From Lentzea guizhouensis (lineage in GTDB: Bacteria > Actinomycetota > Actinomycetes > Mycobacteriales > Pseudonocardiaceae): a stretch of DNA of 64,000 bases. The stretch lies in contig NZ_CP016793.1 in the NCBI RefSeq assembly GCF_001701025.1, positions 3,162,001 to 3,226,000 of the forward strand. The letters are read 5' to 3'. This document shows positions 7,203-15,744 of this stretch, one piece after another. The translations under genes and the position numbers were made by a program. Position 1 is the stretch's first letter; each line of letters starts with the position of its first letter. The notes beneath the pieces are model-generated. The model had not been told where the DNA came from. It made no database searches and was given only the letters and a program-made list of their open reading frames with translations.

Positions 7203-7733
7203 GGTCCACAGCCGGGCGTCGATGCCCGCGGCCAGCGCGCCGTCCACATTGGTCTGGCGGTCGTCGTAGAACACCAGGTCCGAGCTGCCGACGACGTCCT
7301 TCAGGTCCTGCCAGATCGCCGCGTCCGGTTTGGCGTAGCCGAGGTCGCCGGAGAAGACCAGGTGCCGGAAGTGCGCGGCCCACGGTTCCTTCTCGGCCAG
7401 GCGCGCGAACGTCACCGGCGCGTTCGACAGCAACGCCAGGGGCACGCCCAGCCCGCCCAGCTCCTCGATCAACGCCACCGTCTCGGGCACCGGGTCGGTC
7501 AGCCAGCCCGCGTTGTCGAGCGCCGTCATCGCCTCGACGTCCACCGGCACCCCGAGCCGCGCTCCGATCCGGCCCCAGTAGTCGGCGTCCGAACCGCCGC
7601 GGTCGTACGCGTCCCGGTCCCAGTAGACGGCCTCGAAGGAGGCGACCGACACCCCGAGCCGCGCCGCCATGTCCGGGATGGCGGGGTTGCGCTGGCTGAT
7701 GACCTCGCCGAAGTCGAACACGATCCAGCGCAT
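7146..7733 (-). CDS. HAD-superfamily hydrolase (subclass IA)
   Basis: This 195-residue phosphatase-like protein has all four HAD motifs: nucleophile Asp in IVFDFGEV (D7), motif II LLSNAP, motif III Lys in YAKPD, and motif IV FYDDRQTNV. The second motif I residue is Gly, not the acid/base Asp, as in the haloacid dehalogenase and epoxide-hydrolase-like branch, so phosphatase activity is not certain. The helical cap lies at about residues 18-85. Its start codon is 1 bp from the stop of the upstream threonine aldolase gene, so they are co-transcribed. Its last 19 codons overlap the potassium channel gene on the other strand. Confidence 0.85.
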   Translation of the reverse strand: MRWIVFDFGEVISQRNPAIPDMAARLGVSVASFEAVYWDRDAYDRGGSDADYWGRIGARLGVPVDVEAMTALDNAGWLTDPVPETVALIEELGGLGVPLALLSNAPVTFARLAEKEPWAAHFRHLVFSGDLGYAKPDAAIWQDLKDVVGSSDLVFYDDRQTNVDGALAAGIDARLWTSAAAARLELRAELGDLGA

Positions 7734-7734
7734 C

Positions 7735-8737
7735 TCAGACGTCCTCTCGCAGCCGGCGCAGCACCTCGGCGATGTCCGAGGCGTTCACGTCCCCGTGCGT
7801 CACGAACCGCACCTTGCCCGACATCGGACTGGCGAAAACCCCGACCTCGCGCAACGACAGCAGCGTCTTGTCCACATCGGGCACCGACGCCAGCACGATG
7901 TTCGTGTCAGGTGCGGGCACGTCCCAGCCCAGCGCGCGCAGTCCGGCCGCCAGCTCCGAAGCATGGGAGTGGTCAGCGGCCAACCGGTCGATCCGGTCCA
8001 GCGCCACCAGCCCGGCCGCCGCCAGCACACCGCCCTGCCGCACCCCGCCGCCGAGCATCTTCCGCACCCGCCGCGCTCCACGACGAACGCCGCCGAGCCG
8101 GCCACCACCGACCCGACCGGCGCGCCCAGGCCTTCGACAGGCACACCTGCACCGTGTCCACGCCGGCCGTCAACGCCGTCAGCGGCACCCCGAGCGCCAC
8201 CGCCGCGTTCCACAACCGCGCCCCGTCCAGGTGCACGGCCAGCCCGGCCGACCGCGCCGCCGCCACCAGCCCCGAATGCTCGTCGACCGAGGTCAGCGTG
8301 CCGCCGGAGGCGTTGTGCGTGTTCTCCAGGCACAGCAACGTCGACCGCAGCCCGTAGTAAGGGGACTCCCCGCCGCCCGCCGCGACCACGGCCTCCGGTG
8401 TCATCGACGGCAACGCGTGCGGCATCCCGCCGGCCAGCCACGCCGCCGTGCCCAGTTCGGCGTCCAGCACGTGCGCGCCCAGCGGCGCCAGGAACCGGTC
8501 ACCCCGCCGGACGTGCAGGAACAACGCGATCAGGTTGCCCATCGAGCCCGACGGCACCCACAGCGCGGCCTCCACGCCGAGCAACGCCGCGACCCGTTCC
8601 TCCAGGGCGGCCATCGTCGGGTCGTGGTCCAGCACGTCGTCGCCGACCTCGGCCGCGGCCATCGCGCGGCGCATCTCCTCGTCGGGCTTGGTCACGGTGT
8701 CCGAGCGCAGGTCGATGGCGGTCACGACCCCGATCAC
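7735..8737 (-). pseudogene. ltaE: low-specificity threonine aldolase, two frameshifts
   Basis: PLP enzyme of the beta-eliminating lyase family that splits threonine or allo-threonine to glycine and acetaldehyde. The frame opens with IDLRSDTVTKPDEEMRRAM and holds HLDGARLWNAAVALG, then TVQVCLSK with the PLP Lys. There the frame breaks: SKGLGAPVGSVVAG continues in a second frame from about 8131, and RKMLGGGVRQGG to the stop in a third from about 8070. Each break equals loss of one base, the first by shortening AAGGGCC to AAGGCC. Joined, the protein has the normal length of about 335 residues. Sequence error is at least as likely as true inactivation. ATG at 8722 (MTAIDLRS) is an alternative start. 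Confidence 0.8.
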
Positions 8738-8790
8738 ATCACATCAGGCGAACGACCAAGGGGGTGATGTAGCTCTCCCCGGAGGTTCGT

Positions 8791-8817
8791 GCAACCGTTG
8801 GTGCCACACATTCCGTC
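8791..8817 (+). promoter_or_regulatory. ECF-type promoter before the first SigE-family sigma gene
   Basis: GCAACC (8791-8796), then 17 nt, then CGTC (8814-8817). The same pair with 16-17 nt spacing precedes the sigma genes at 10759 and 48525. The layout fits ECF promoters and suggests autoregulation. Confidence 0.55.
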
Positions 8818-8857
8818 CTGTCAGTGCAACTCGAGGAACGAGCGGAGAGCAGTCCGC

Positions 8858-9376
8858 GTGGATCAGCGCGACGAGCAGGAGTTCGCGGAGTACTTCGTGG
8901 CTCGCCGTGAGGCCGTGCGCCGAACGGCATACCTGCTGTGCGGCGACTGGCACCGCGCTGACGACTTCGCGCAGACGGCGTTCGTGGCGGTGCACAGGAG
9001 GTGGCGGAAGATCCGGGACAAGCAGGCCCTCGACGCCTACGTCCGGCGCACCGTGGTGCGCGCGGTGATCGACGAGTCCCGCCGTCCGTGGCGGCGCGAG
9101 AAGTTCACCGACGAGCTGCCGGAGGCTCCGGCGCAGGACAACGAGGTCGGCGACACCGTCGCGACCCGTGAGGCGTTGATGAAGGGCCTGCGCAGGGTTC
9201 CGCCGCGGCAACGGGCGGTGCTCGTGCTGCGGTTCCTCGAAGGGCTCGACGTGACGGCCACGGCCGAGGTGCTGAAGTGCTCGGAAGGAACTGTGAAGAG
9301 TCAGACCGCTCGCGGGCTGACCGCGCTGCGGGAAGCCCTCGGGGACGCGATCGACGACCTGCGACCGGCATCGTGA
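8858..9376 (+). CDS. SigE-family RNA polymerase sigma factor
   Basis: This 172-residue group IV (ECF) sigma factor has region 2 at about residues 10-75 (YFVARREAVRRTAYLLCGDW, DDFAQTAFVAVHRRW) and region 4 at about 110-165 (VPPRQRAVLVLRFLEGLDVT, KCSEGTVKSQTARGL). The frame is open upstream, but GTG 8858 (VDQRDEQEF) is preferred: it matches the N-termini of the two other sigma factors here and has GGAG 9 nt upstream. Its 29-bp distance to the following membrane-protein gene suggests that protein is its partner or anti-sigma factor. A GCAACC-N17-CGTC element upstream suggests it transcribes its own gene. Confidence 0.88.
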   Translation: MDQRDEQEFAEYFVARREAVRRTAYLLCGDWHRADDFAQTAFVAVHRRWRKIRDKQALDAYVRRTVVRAVIDESRRPWRREKFTDELPEAPAQDNEVGDTVATREALMKGLRRVPPRQRAVLVLRFLEGLDVTATAEVLKCSEGTVKSQTARGLTALREALGDAIDDLRPAS

Positions 9377-9405
9377 CGGGCGCGACCGGCGGAAGGAGGC
9401 TGTAG

Positions 9406-10092
9406 ATGGACGAGAACAAGCTCGCGGACCTGTTCCGCGACGCCGCGCACGACGCACCACCGGCGGCCTTCGACGTGTCGGACGTCCGCACCGCGTCGCG
9501 CAAAGCCACCCAGCGCAGGCGCAGTGCGATCGCCGGCGGAACGGCGCTGGTCGTGGTGCTCGGGTTCGGCGGCGTCGTGGCGGGTACCGACTGGGTGAAC
9601 CAGGACAAAGGCAGCGAGTCCGTCGCAGGTGCTGGCCAGCGGGAGGACAACTCGGCAGAATCGCCGCTGTCCGCACCGGCCGACCCGCCGGGGATGCAGA
9701 CGAAGGACTTCCCTGGCGACCCGTCCACGCAGGGGGATGTGGTCACGCCGGGAAGCGCCGACCCCAGTGTCGGCGGACGCGCAGTGCAGGGCTGCGCCGC
9801 GGTGGACCGGGAGCTCGCCGTCGCCCTCGCCGGAGAGCTTTCGGTCTCACCAGACGACGCGGTGCCGCCGAGCGTCACGTGCTCGCCACCGTCGCGCTCG
9901 GCCGCGTACAAGATCGACGGCCTGACCGTCACCGCGGTCGTCACGGCCGACGAGTTCGTGCCGCCGCCCGGCGCGGACACGGCGCAGGTCAAGACCGGCA
10001 CGGGTCAGGAGCTCTACGTCCTCACCCAAGGCGACGGCGAGCTGAAAGGCCAGGCCAAGCGGGTCGCCGAAGCGGTAGCACCGCGGTTCTGA
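9406..10092 (+). CDS. single-pass membrane protein, probable sigma-factor partner
   Basis: This 228-residue protein has a short cytosolic N-terminus (MDENKLADLFRDAAHDAPPA), basic residues (KATQRRRS), one transmembrane helix at about residues 45-63 (AIAGGTALVVVLGFGGVVAG), and an extracytoplasmic Ser/Pro-rich stretch leading to a C-terminal domain with two cysteines. No zinc-binding HxxxCxxC anti-sigma motif is present. Topology and position right after a SigE-family sigma gene match the pair at 10759/11289 and the fused protein at 48525. A role as anti-sigma factor or sensor is inferred from that repeated arrangement, not from a recognised domain. Confidence 0.7.
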   Translation: MDENKLADLFRDAAHDAPPAAFDVSDVRTASRKATQRRRSAIAGGTALVVVLGFGGVVAGTDWVNQDKGSESVAGAGQREDNSAESPLSAPADPPGMQTKDFPGDPSTQGDVVTPGSADPSVGGRAVQGCAAVDRELAVALAGELSVSPDDAVPPSVTCSPPSRSAAYKIDGLTVTAVVTADEFVPPPGADTAQVKTGTGQELYVLTQGDGELKGQAKRVAEAVAPRF

Positions 10093-10104
10093 CCGCGTGA
10101 CCAG

Positions 10105-10119
10105 TACTCTGGCCCGACT
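10105..10119 (+). promoter_or_regulatory. candidate -10 box for the TetR gene
   Basis: TACTCT (10105-10110) ends 9 nt before ATG 10120 with no ribosome-binding site between, which implies a leaderless or near-leaderless transcript. Confidence 0.35.
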
Positions 10120-10701
10120 ATGACGGCAGCAACTCCCAAGGGCGAGCGCCGCAGGCAGGCGCTCGTGGAGGCCGCGGCCGAACTGCTCGTGGAGGGCGGG
10201 TTCGACGCGGTCCGGCACCGCGCGGTCGCCGAACGCGCAGGTCTGCCGCTCGCGTCCACCACGTACTACTTCGACTCGCTCGACGAGCTGGTGACCGCGG
10301 CCGTCGAGCTGCACGGGCGCACCGAGCTCGCGAGCGGCAGGCGGAAGCTGGACGCGCTGCCGGAGGGCCCTGACGACGACGCGGTGGTCGAGCTGGTCCT
10401 CGACCTGCTGGTCGGCCCGGACGTGACCGACACCGAGACGATGCTGCTGCGCTACGAACGCCTCGTCGCGACCGGCCGCCGCCCCTACCTGCGGCCGTTG
10501 ATGCGCGCGATGGGCGCGGAGCTGCAGGACCTGATCGCCGCCATGTTCGCCCGCTCCGGCCGGGCGCTCTCCGCGGACCGGGTCGAGGAGCTGATCGCGT
10601 TGGTGGACGGCGCGGTGGTCAACGCGTTCATCGAGCTGAAGTCGGATCCGCGGGGTGTGGCGGCCAAGATGCTCCGAAAGGCCCTGTCGCGTCACGAGTG
10701 A
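10120..10701 (+). CDS. TetR-family transcriptional regulator
   Basis: This 193-residue repressor-type protein has an N-terminal helix-turn-helix at about residues 10-55 (RRQALVEAAAELLVEGGFDA, VRHRAVAERAGLPLASTTYYF), a clear TetR signature. The C-terminal ligand domain (DAVVELVLDLLVGPDVTDTE onward) resembles TetR_C proteins of actinobacteria, but the ligand is unknown. It lies between the two sigma/membrane-protein pairs on the same strand. The promoter element of the second sigma gene begins 2 bp after its stop. No palindromic operator stood out nearby, so its target genes cannot be named. Confidence 0.9.
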   Translation: MTAATPKGERRRQALVEAAAELLVEGGFDAVRHRAVAERAGLPLASTTYYFDSLDELVTAAVELHGRTELASGRRKLDALPEGPDDDAVVELVLDLLVGPDVTDTETMLLRYERLVATGRRPYLRPLMRAMGAELQDLIAAMFARSGRALSADRVEELIALVDGAVVNAFIELKSDPRGVAAKMLRKALSRHE

Positions 10702-10702
10702 T

Positions 10703-10728
10703 GCAACCCCGCGTTCCTCCGGTGCGTT
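10703..10728 (+). promoter_or_regulatory. ECF-type promoter before the second SigE-family sigma gene
   Basis: GCAACC (10703-10708), then 16 nt, then CGTT (10725-10728). It starts right after the TetR stop codon and matches the elements at 8791 and 48473. Confidence 0.55.
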
Positions 10729-10758
10729 CCCCTGGGTGAGGACGCGAGAGGGGATCGC

Positions 10759-11292
10759 ATGCGCAAGGCCGATGAACAGGGCTTCCGCGAGTTCGCGGCA
10801 GCCAATGCCGCGAGCTTGCGCCGCACCGCGTACCTGTTCTGTGGTGACTGGCACACCGCGGAAGACCTCATGCAGTCCAGCCTGATGAAGATGTACCTGG
10901 CCTGGAAGCGGATCAAGGGCCTGGACAACCTGATCGCCTACGCCCGCAAGGTGCTGCTGCGCACCTGGCTGGACGAGAAGCGCAGGCCGTGGCGCAGAGC
11001 CGAGCAGCGTGACGGGGAGCTGCCGGACGCCGCCGACGAGAGCGTGGACCCGGACAACACCAGCGCGAAGCTGTGGGCGCGTGAGCTCGTGCACACCGCG
11101 TTGCTGCAGGTCCCGCCGCGGCAACGGGCGGTGCTCGTGCTGCGTTACTTCGAAGACCTCTCGGTCGCCGAGGTGGCGGTGGCCATGGGGTGCTCGGAGG
11201 GAACGGTGAAGAGCCAGACGGCGCGTGGCCTCGCGACGCTGCGCACCATCGTGGAGAAGCTCGACAACAGTTCGGGGAGGGTCGCGTCGTGA
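10759..11292 (+). CDS. SigE-family RNA polymerase sigma factor
   Basis: This 177-residue ECF sigma factor is closely related to the one at 8858. Region 2 includes AANAASLRRTAYLFCGDWHT and EDLMQSSLMKMYLAWKRI; region 4 includes VPPRQRAVLVLRYFEDLSVA and MGCSEGTVKSQTARGLATLR. An AGAGGGGA ribosome-binding region precedes ATG 10759. Its stop codon overlaps the GTG start of the next gene by 4 bp, so the sigma factor and the membrane protein are translationally coupled and made in fixed proportion. That is the usual arrangement for a sigma factor and its membrane-bound antagonist. The upstream GCAACC-N16-CGTT element suggests autoregulation. Confidence 0.9.
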   Translation: MRKADEQGFREFAAANAASLRRTAYLFCGDWHTAEDLMQSSLMKMYLAWKRIKGLDNLIAYARKVLLRTWLDEKRRPWRRAEQRDGELPDAADESVDPDNTSAKLWARELVHTALLQVPPRQRAVLVLRYFEDLSVAEVAVAMGCSEGTVKSQTARGLATLRTIVEKLDNSSGRVAS

Positions 11293-12053
11293 GTGAGCAG
11301 GAGATCCGCGAGGGAATGCTGCTGGCCGTCTGGGACGAGCCGCCGCTCGACTTCGACCCCGACGTGCTGATGAAGCGGGCTGAACAGAAAAAAAGTCGCA
11401 GGCGAGCCCTGGTCAGCGTGGGAGTGGCCACCGCTCTGATCGCCGTGTCGGCGTTCGCACTGCCGAGCCTGCTGCCGAAGACCGGTGGTGACGACCAGAT
11501 CGCCTCGCAGCAGACCACGTCCCCGGCGCCCACCCCGACCGAGGCACCCGACGCCCGTGCGCTGCGCATCAGCAACGCCCTCGCGGAGAAGCTCGGCACG
11601 GAGGTGCCCGACCTGCGGGAGGTCTACGCCAACCTCCAGCCAGGGCCCGTGTACCAGCTCCCGTCATCGACCACGAGGTCGAAGGCACCGGGCACGCCTC
11701 CCGACCCGTCCCTGCACGGTTACGTGTACCTGACCGACTACCTCGGGCCGACCGCGCTGCAGGTGATCGGCTCGAAGAACCTGCAGAGCCAGCGGACCGT
11801 CTGCGCCGGTGCGCTCACCTGCAGGGAGCTGGGGCAGGAGGACGGGTCGAAGGTCTTCGCCGCCGAGTTCCAGGACGGCAACTCGACGGTCGTCCGCGCC
11901 GTGTCGAGCCGCATCTATCAGAGCGGCTACACCGTGCAGGTCATGGCGTTCACCACGAACCCGGCGACGGGCAGCGGTCTGCGCCAGGAGCTGCCGGTGT
12001 CTGTGGACGTGCTCACAGCGCTGGTCACCGACCCCCGCATCCGCTGGGAGTGA
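11289..12053 (+). CDS. single-pass membrane protein, probable sigma-factor partner
   Basis: This 254-residue protein starts at GTG 11289 inside the sigma stop (GTGA overlap). The cytosolic N-terminus (about residues 1-40) contains DEPPLDFDPDVLMKRAEQKK and a basic RRR. One transmembrane helix follows (ALVSVGVATALIAVSAFALP), then a Thr/Pro-rich linker and an extracytoplasmic domain with two cysteines (VCAGALTCRELG). The N-terminal region aligns with the linker of the fused sigma protein at 48525 (DEPESNIRRDTVIRAGRTK), which supports a role as the sigma partner. No zinc anti-sigma motif is seen. Function as anti-sigma or sensor is inferred from gene coupling and from this fusion. Confidence 0.72.
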   Translation: MSEQEIREGMLLAVWDEPPLDFDPDVLMKRAEQKKSRRRALVSVGVATALIAVSAFALPSLLPKTGGDDQIASQQTTSPAPTPTEAPDARALRISNALAEKLGTEVPDLREVYANLQPGPVYQLPSSTTRSKAPGTPPDPSLHGYVYLTDYLGPTALQVIGSKNLQSQRTVCAGALTCRELGQEDGSKVFAAEFQDGNSTVVRAVSSRIYQSGYTVQVMAFTTNPATGSGLRQELPVSVDVLTALVTDPRIRWE

Positions 12054-12066
12054 GTCCTGTGTGCAC

Positions 12067-12078
12067 TAACCTGGCGGC
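12067..12078 (+). promoter_or_regulatory. leaderless -10 box for purB
   Basis: TAACCT (12067-12072) ends 6 nt before the GTG at 12079. No ribosome-binding site is present, so purB is probably a leaderless transcript. Confidence 0.55.
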
Positions 12079-13497
12079 GTGACCAAGCCCCGCATCTCCA
12101 ACGTCCTCGCAGGTCGCTACGCCTCCACGTCGCTCGCGACGCTCTGGTCGGCCGAGCACAAGATCGTGCTGGAACGCCAGTTGTGGCTCGCGGTCCTGCG
12201 TGCGCAGGCGGCGGCGGGCATCGACGTGCCGGCCGGTGCGGTGGCCGACTACGAGCGCGTGCTGGAGCAGGTCGACCTGGAGTCGATCGCGGCGCGTGAG
12301 CGGGTGACGCGGCACGACGTGAAGGCGCGCATCGAGGAGTTCAACGCCCTCGCCGGCCACGAGCACGTGCACAAGGGCATGACCTCGCGCGACCTCACCG
12401 AGAACGTCGAGCAGCTGCAGGTGCTGCGCTCGCTGGAGCTGGTGCGCGCCAAGACGGCGGCGGTGCTGGGACGCCTGGCGAGGCTCGCCGCCGAGCACAC
12501 CGGCCTGGTGATGGCCGGCCGGTCGCACAACGTCGCCGCGCAGGCCACGACGCTGGGCAAGCGCTTCGCCACGACCGCGGACGAGCTGCTGGTGGCGTTC
12601 ACGCGGCTGGACGAGCTGATCGCGCGGTACCCGTTGCGCGGCATCAAGGGCCCGGTCGGCACCGCGCAGGACATGCTCGACCTGCTCGGCTCCGGCGAGA
12701 AGCTGGCCGAGCTGGAACGCACGATCGCCGGTCACCTCGGCTTCGAGCGGGTGCTGACGTCGGTCGGCCAGGTGTACCCGCGCTCGCTGGACTTCGACGT
12801 GGTGTCGACGCTGGTGCAGCTCGCGGCCGGGCCGTCGTCGATGGCGAAGACGATCAGGCTGATGGCGGGCCACGAGCTGGTGACCGAGGGCTTCAAGCCC
12901 GGTCAGGTGGGCTCCAGCGCCATGCCGCACAAGATGAACACCCGGTCGTGCGAGCGCGTGAACGGCTTCGCGGTGATCCTGCGCGGCTACCTGTCGATGG
13001 TCGGCGAGCTCGCGGGCGACCAGTGGAACGAGGGCGACGTGTCGTGCTCGGTCGTGCGCCGGGTGGCGTTGCCGGACGCGTTCTTCGCGTTCGACGGGTT
13101 GCTGGAGACGTTCCTGACGGTGCTGGACGAGTTCGGTGCCTACCCGGCGGTCGTCGCGCGTGAGCTGGACCGGTACCTGCCGTTCCTCGGCACGACGAAG
13201 GTGCTGATGGCGGCCGTGCGCGCGGGTGTCGGCAGGGAGACCGCGCACGAGGCGATCAAGGAGAACGCGGTGGCGGTCGCGCTGGCGATGCGCGAGGAGG
13301 GCCTGGCGCAGAACGACCTGCTGGACCGCCTCGCCGCCGACGAGCGCCTGCCGCTGGACCGCGCCGCCCTGGACGCGCTGCTCGCTGACCGGCTGTCGTT
13401 CACGGGAGTGGCGTCGGCGCAGGTCGCCGCGGTCGTCGAGCAGGTGGCCGAGGTCGTCGAGAAGTACCCGGCGTACGAGCCGGAGCCGATCCTGTGA
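12079..13497 (+). CDS. purB: adenylosuccinate lyase
   Basis: This 472-residue cytosolic enzyme of the fumarase/aspartase superfamily acts twice in purine synthesis, splitting SAICAR to AICAR and adenylosuccinate to AMP, releasing fumarate each time. The superfamily signature is the flexible loop GSSAMPHKMNTRSCERV at about residues 280-296. HKGMTSRDLTEN and AGRSHNVAAQATTLGKR also fit PurB. Length is normal. The MOSC-domain gene overlaps its stop by 4 bp. It is the first purine gene in an arc purB, purC, purSQL, purF, purM spread over 36 kb, matching the order in mycobacteria. Confidence 0.95.
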   Translation: MTKPRISNVLAGRYASTSLATLWSAEHKIVLERQLWLAVLRAQAAAGIDVPAGAVADYERVLEQVDLESIAARERVTRHDVKARIEEFNALAGHEHVHKGMTSRDLTENVEQLQVLRSLELVRAKTAAVLGRLARLAAEHTGLVMAGRSHNVAAQATTLGKRFATTADELLVAFTRLDELIARYPLRGIKGPVGTAQDMLDLLGSGEKLAELERTIAGHLGFERVLTSVGQVYPRSLDFDVVSTLVQLAAGPSSMAKTIRLMAGHELVTEGFKPGQVGSSAMPHKMNTRSCERVNGFAVILRGYLSMVGELAGDQWNEGDVSCSVVRRVALPDAFFAFDGLLETFLTVLDEFGAYPAVVARELDRYLPFLGTTKVLMAAVRAGVGRETAHEAIKENAVAVALAMREEGLAQNDLLDRLAADERLPLDRAALDALLADRLSFTGVASAQVAAVVEQVAEVVEKYPAYEPEPIL

Positions 13498-14291
13498 TCG
13501 TCTCGGAGCTGTTCGTCTACCCGGTCAAGGGGTGTGGCGGCGTCTCCGTCACGTCGTCCGCGGTGGACCTCACCGGGCTGCGCGACGACCGGATGATGAT
13601 GCTGGTGTCGGCCGCGGACGGCGTGTTCCTGTCGCAGCGGAACACGCCCGCACTGGCCGCCCTGCGTCCGTCCGTCGTGGACTCGTCGCTGGTGGTCGGT
13701 GGCGAGTCGTTCCCGGTTGTCGTCGACGGGCCGCGGATCCCGGTCGTCGTGCACAAGTGGGACGGCTTCGGCGTTGATCAAGGTGCTGACGCCGCCGCGT
13801 ACTTCTCCGACGTGCTCGGTCAGCCGGTCCGGCTGGTGCGCACGCCACCGGACCAGCGCCGCGAGTCGACCGGCGAGACCACCGGCGTCATCGGTTATGC
13901 CGACGGCAACTCGGTTCTCGTGGTCTCGCTGTCCTCGTTGGACGGTCTGAACGAGCGCATCCTGGAACGCGGCGGCGAACCCGTGCCGATGGACCGGTTC
14001 CGGCCGAACGTCGTCGTGTCCGGCCGGCCGGAGCCGCACGTCGAGGACCGGGTGCGCCGTGCGGTGATCGGCGACGTGGAACTGGGTTACGCCAAGGACT
14101 GCGTGCGGTGCGCGGTGCCGCTGGTCGACCAGGGCACCGGCCTGCGCGCCGGTCCGGAACCGATCCGCACGCTCGCCTCGTACCGGCGCGACCCGGACGG
14201 CGGCGTGACCTTCGGGATGAAGGCGGCCGTGGTCCGCGCCGGGTCGCTCGCGGTCGGTGACGAGGTGGACGTGCTGGAGTGGGCGAGCTAG
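13494..14291 (+). CDS. MOSC domain-containing protein (YcbX-like)
   Basis: This 265-residue protein has an N-terminal MOSC beta-barrel domain (ELFVYPVKGCGGVSVTS, GLRDDRMMMLVSAADGVFLS) and a C-terminal MOSC domain (MDRFRPNVVVSG, KDCVRCAVPLVDQGTG). The CxxC in DCVRCAVP is characteristic of this branch, related to molybdenum cofactor sulfurases and to YcbX/mARC-type enzymes that carry Moco and reduce N-hydroxylated compounds. The C-terminal ferredoxin domain of YcbX is missing, so an external electron donor would be needed. The GTG start overlaps the purB stop by 4 bp, so the two are co-translated; I see no functional link to purine synthesis. Confidence 0.82.
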   Translation: MIVSELFVYPVKGCGGVSVTSSAVDLTGLRDDRMMMLVSAADGVFLSQRNTPALAALRPSVVDSSLVVGGESFPVVVDGPRIPVVVHKWDGFGVDQGADAAAYFSDVLGQPVRLVRTPPDQRRESTGETTGVIGYADGNSVLVVSLSSLDGLNERILERGGEPVPMDRFRPNVVVSGRPEPHVEDRVRRAVIGDVELGYAKDCVRCAVPLVDQGTGLRAGPEPIRTLASYRRDPDGGVTFGMKAAVVRAGSLAVGDEVDVLEWAS

Positions 14292-14294
14292 TCC

Positions 14295-14738
14295 CTAGGC
14301 CTTCTGCCAGCGCAGCCGGTCGGCGCGCCGGTCGTCCTTGCGGCACACGAGCGCCTCGCCGCGCAGCCCGATGCCGGTGGCACCCTCGGGATCGCAGCGC
14401 GCGCCTTCGTTGACGAAGAGCCCTCGCTGCGGCGGCTCCGTCGTGGTGACCGGCGGCGGTGGCGGGGGCTGCACCGGCGGTGGCGGCGGCTTCCTCGTCG
14501 TGGTCGTCGTGGTGGTGGTGGTCGTCGTCGAGGTCGAGGTCTTGACCGTGATCTCGGCGATCTCGGGCGTCGGCACGATGCTGACCTGCTGGGTCGTGCT
14601 CGTGTTCGGCCCGGAGGAGGCCGGGAGCGTGAGTGGCCCGGAGTCGCCGCCCCAGCCTGCGACGGCGAGCACGATGAGCAGTCCCGCGCTGGCAGCCGCC
14701 GGGATCAACAGGGCCTTTCGGGTGAGCACGGGGTGCAC
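14295..14738 (-). CDS. membrane-anchored protein with Thr/Pro-rich linker
   Basis: About 147 residues with no recognised domain. A basic N-terminus (VLTRK) is followed by one hydrophobic helix (ALLIPAAASAGLLIVLAVAG), a linker with a run of about 14 Thr and poly-Pro segments, and a short C-terminal domain with two cysteines (GARCDPEGATGIGLRGEALV, then CRKDD). The topology suggests export with the small domain outside the membrane. The GTG at 14738 (or 14729) is preferred to the further upstream 14825 because it begins just before the signal-like helix and does not run into purC. The function is unknown. It is convergent with the MOSC gene and divergent from purC. Confidence 0.6.
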   Translation of the reverse strand: MHPVLTRKALLIPAAASAGLLIVLAVAGWGGDSGPLTLPASSGPNTSTTQQVSIVPTPEIAEITVKTSTSTTTTTTTTTTTRKPPPPPVQPPPPPPVTTTEPPQRGLFVNEGARCDPEGATGIGLRGEALVCRKDDRRADRLRWQKA

Positions 14739-14805
14739 CTTAAGGGGCGCGGCCCCCGATCTGTAGTGGCGAGCGGGTACCCGACCGGCTGAAGACCGCG
14801 GCACG

Positions 14806-14818
14806 TAGGCTGACCAGC
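14806..14818 (+). promoter_or_regulatory. leaderless -10 box for purC
   Basis: TAGGCT (14806-14811) ends 7 nt before the GTG at 14819. No ribosome-binding site lies between, which indicates a leaderless transcript. Confidence 0.55.
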
Positions 14819-15694
<876 letters not shown>

Positions 15695-15744
15695 GTTGGT
15701 CCTGGTTTCACGCGGATGTCACCACGGCATGGCGCACTCAGAAC

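Noticed and set aside
8738..8857. A small RNA or extra gene upstream of the first sigma gene.
   Set aside because: The sequence is accounted for by the GCAACC promoter and a 5' leader; no terminator-like hairpin or coding pattern was found.
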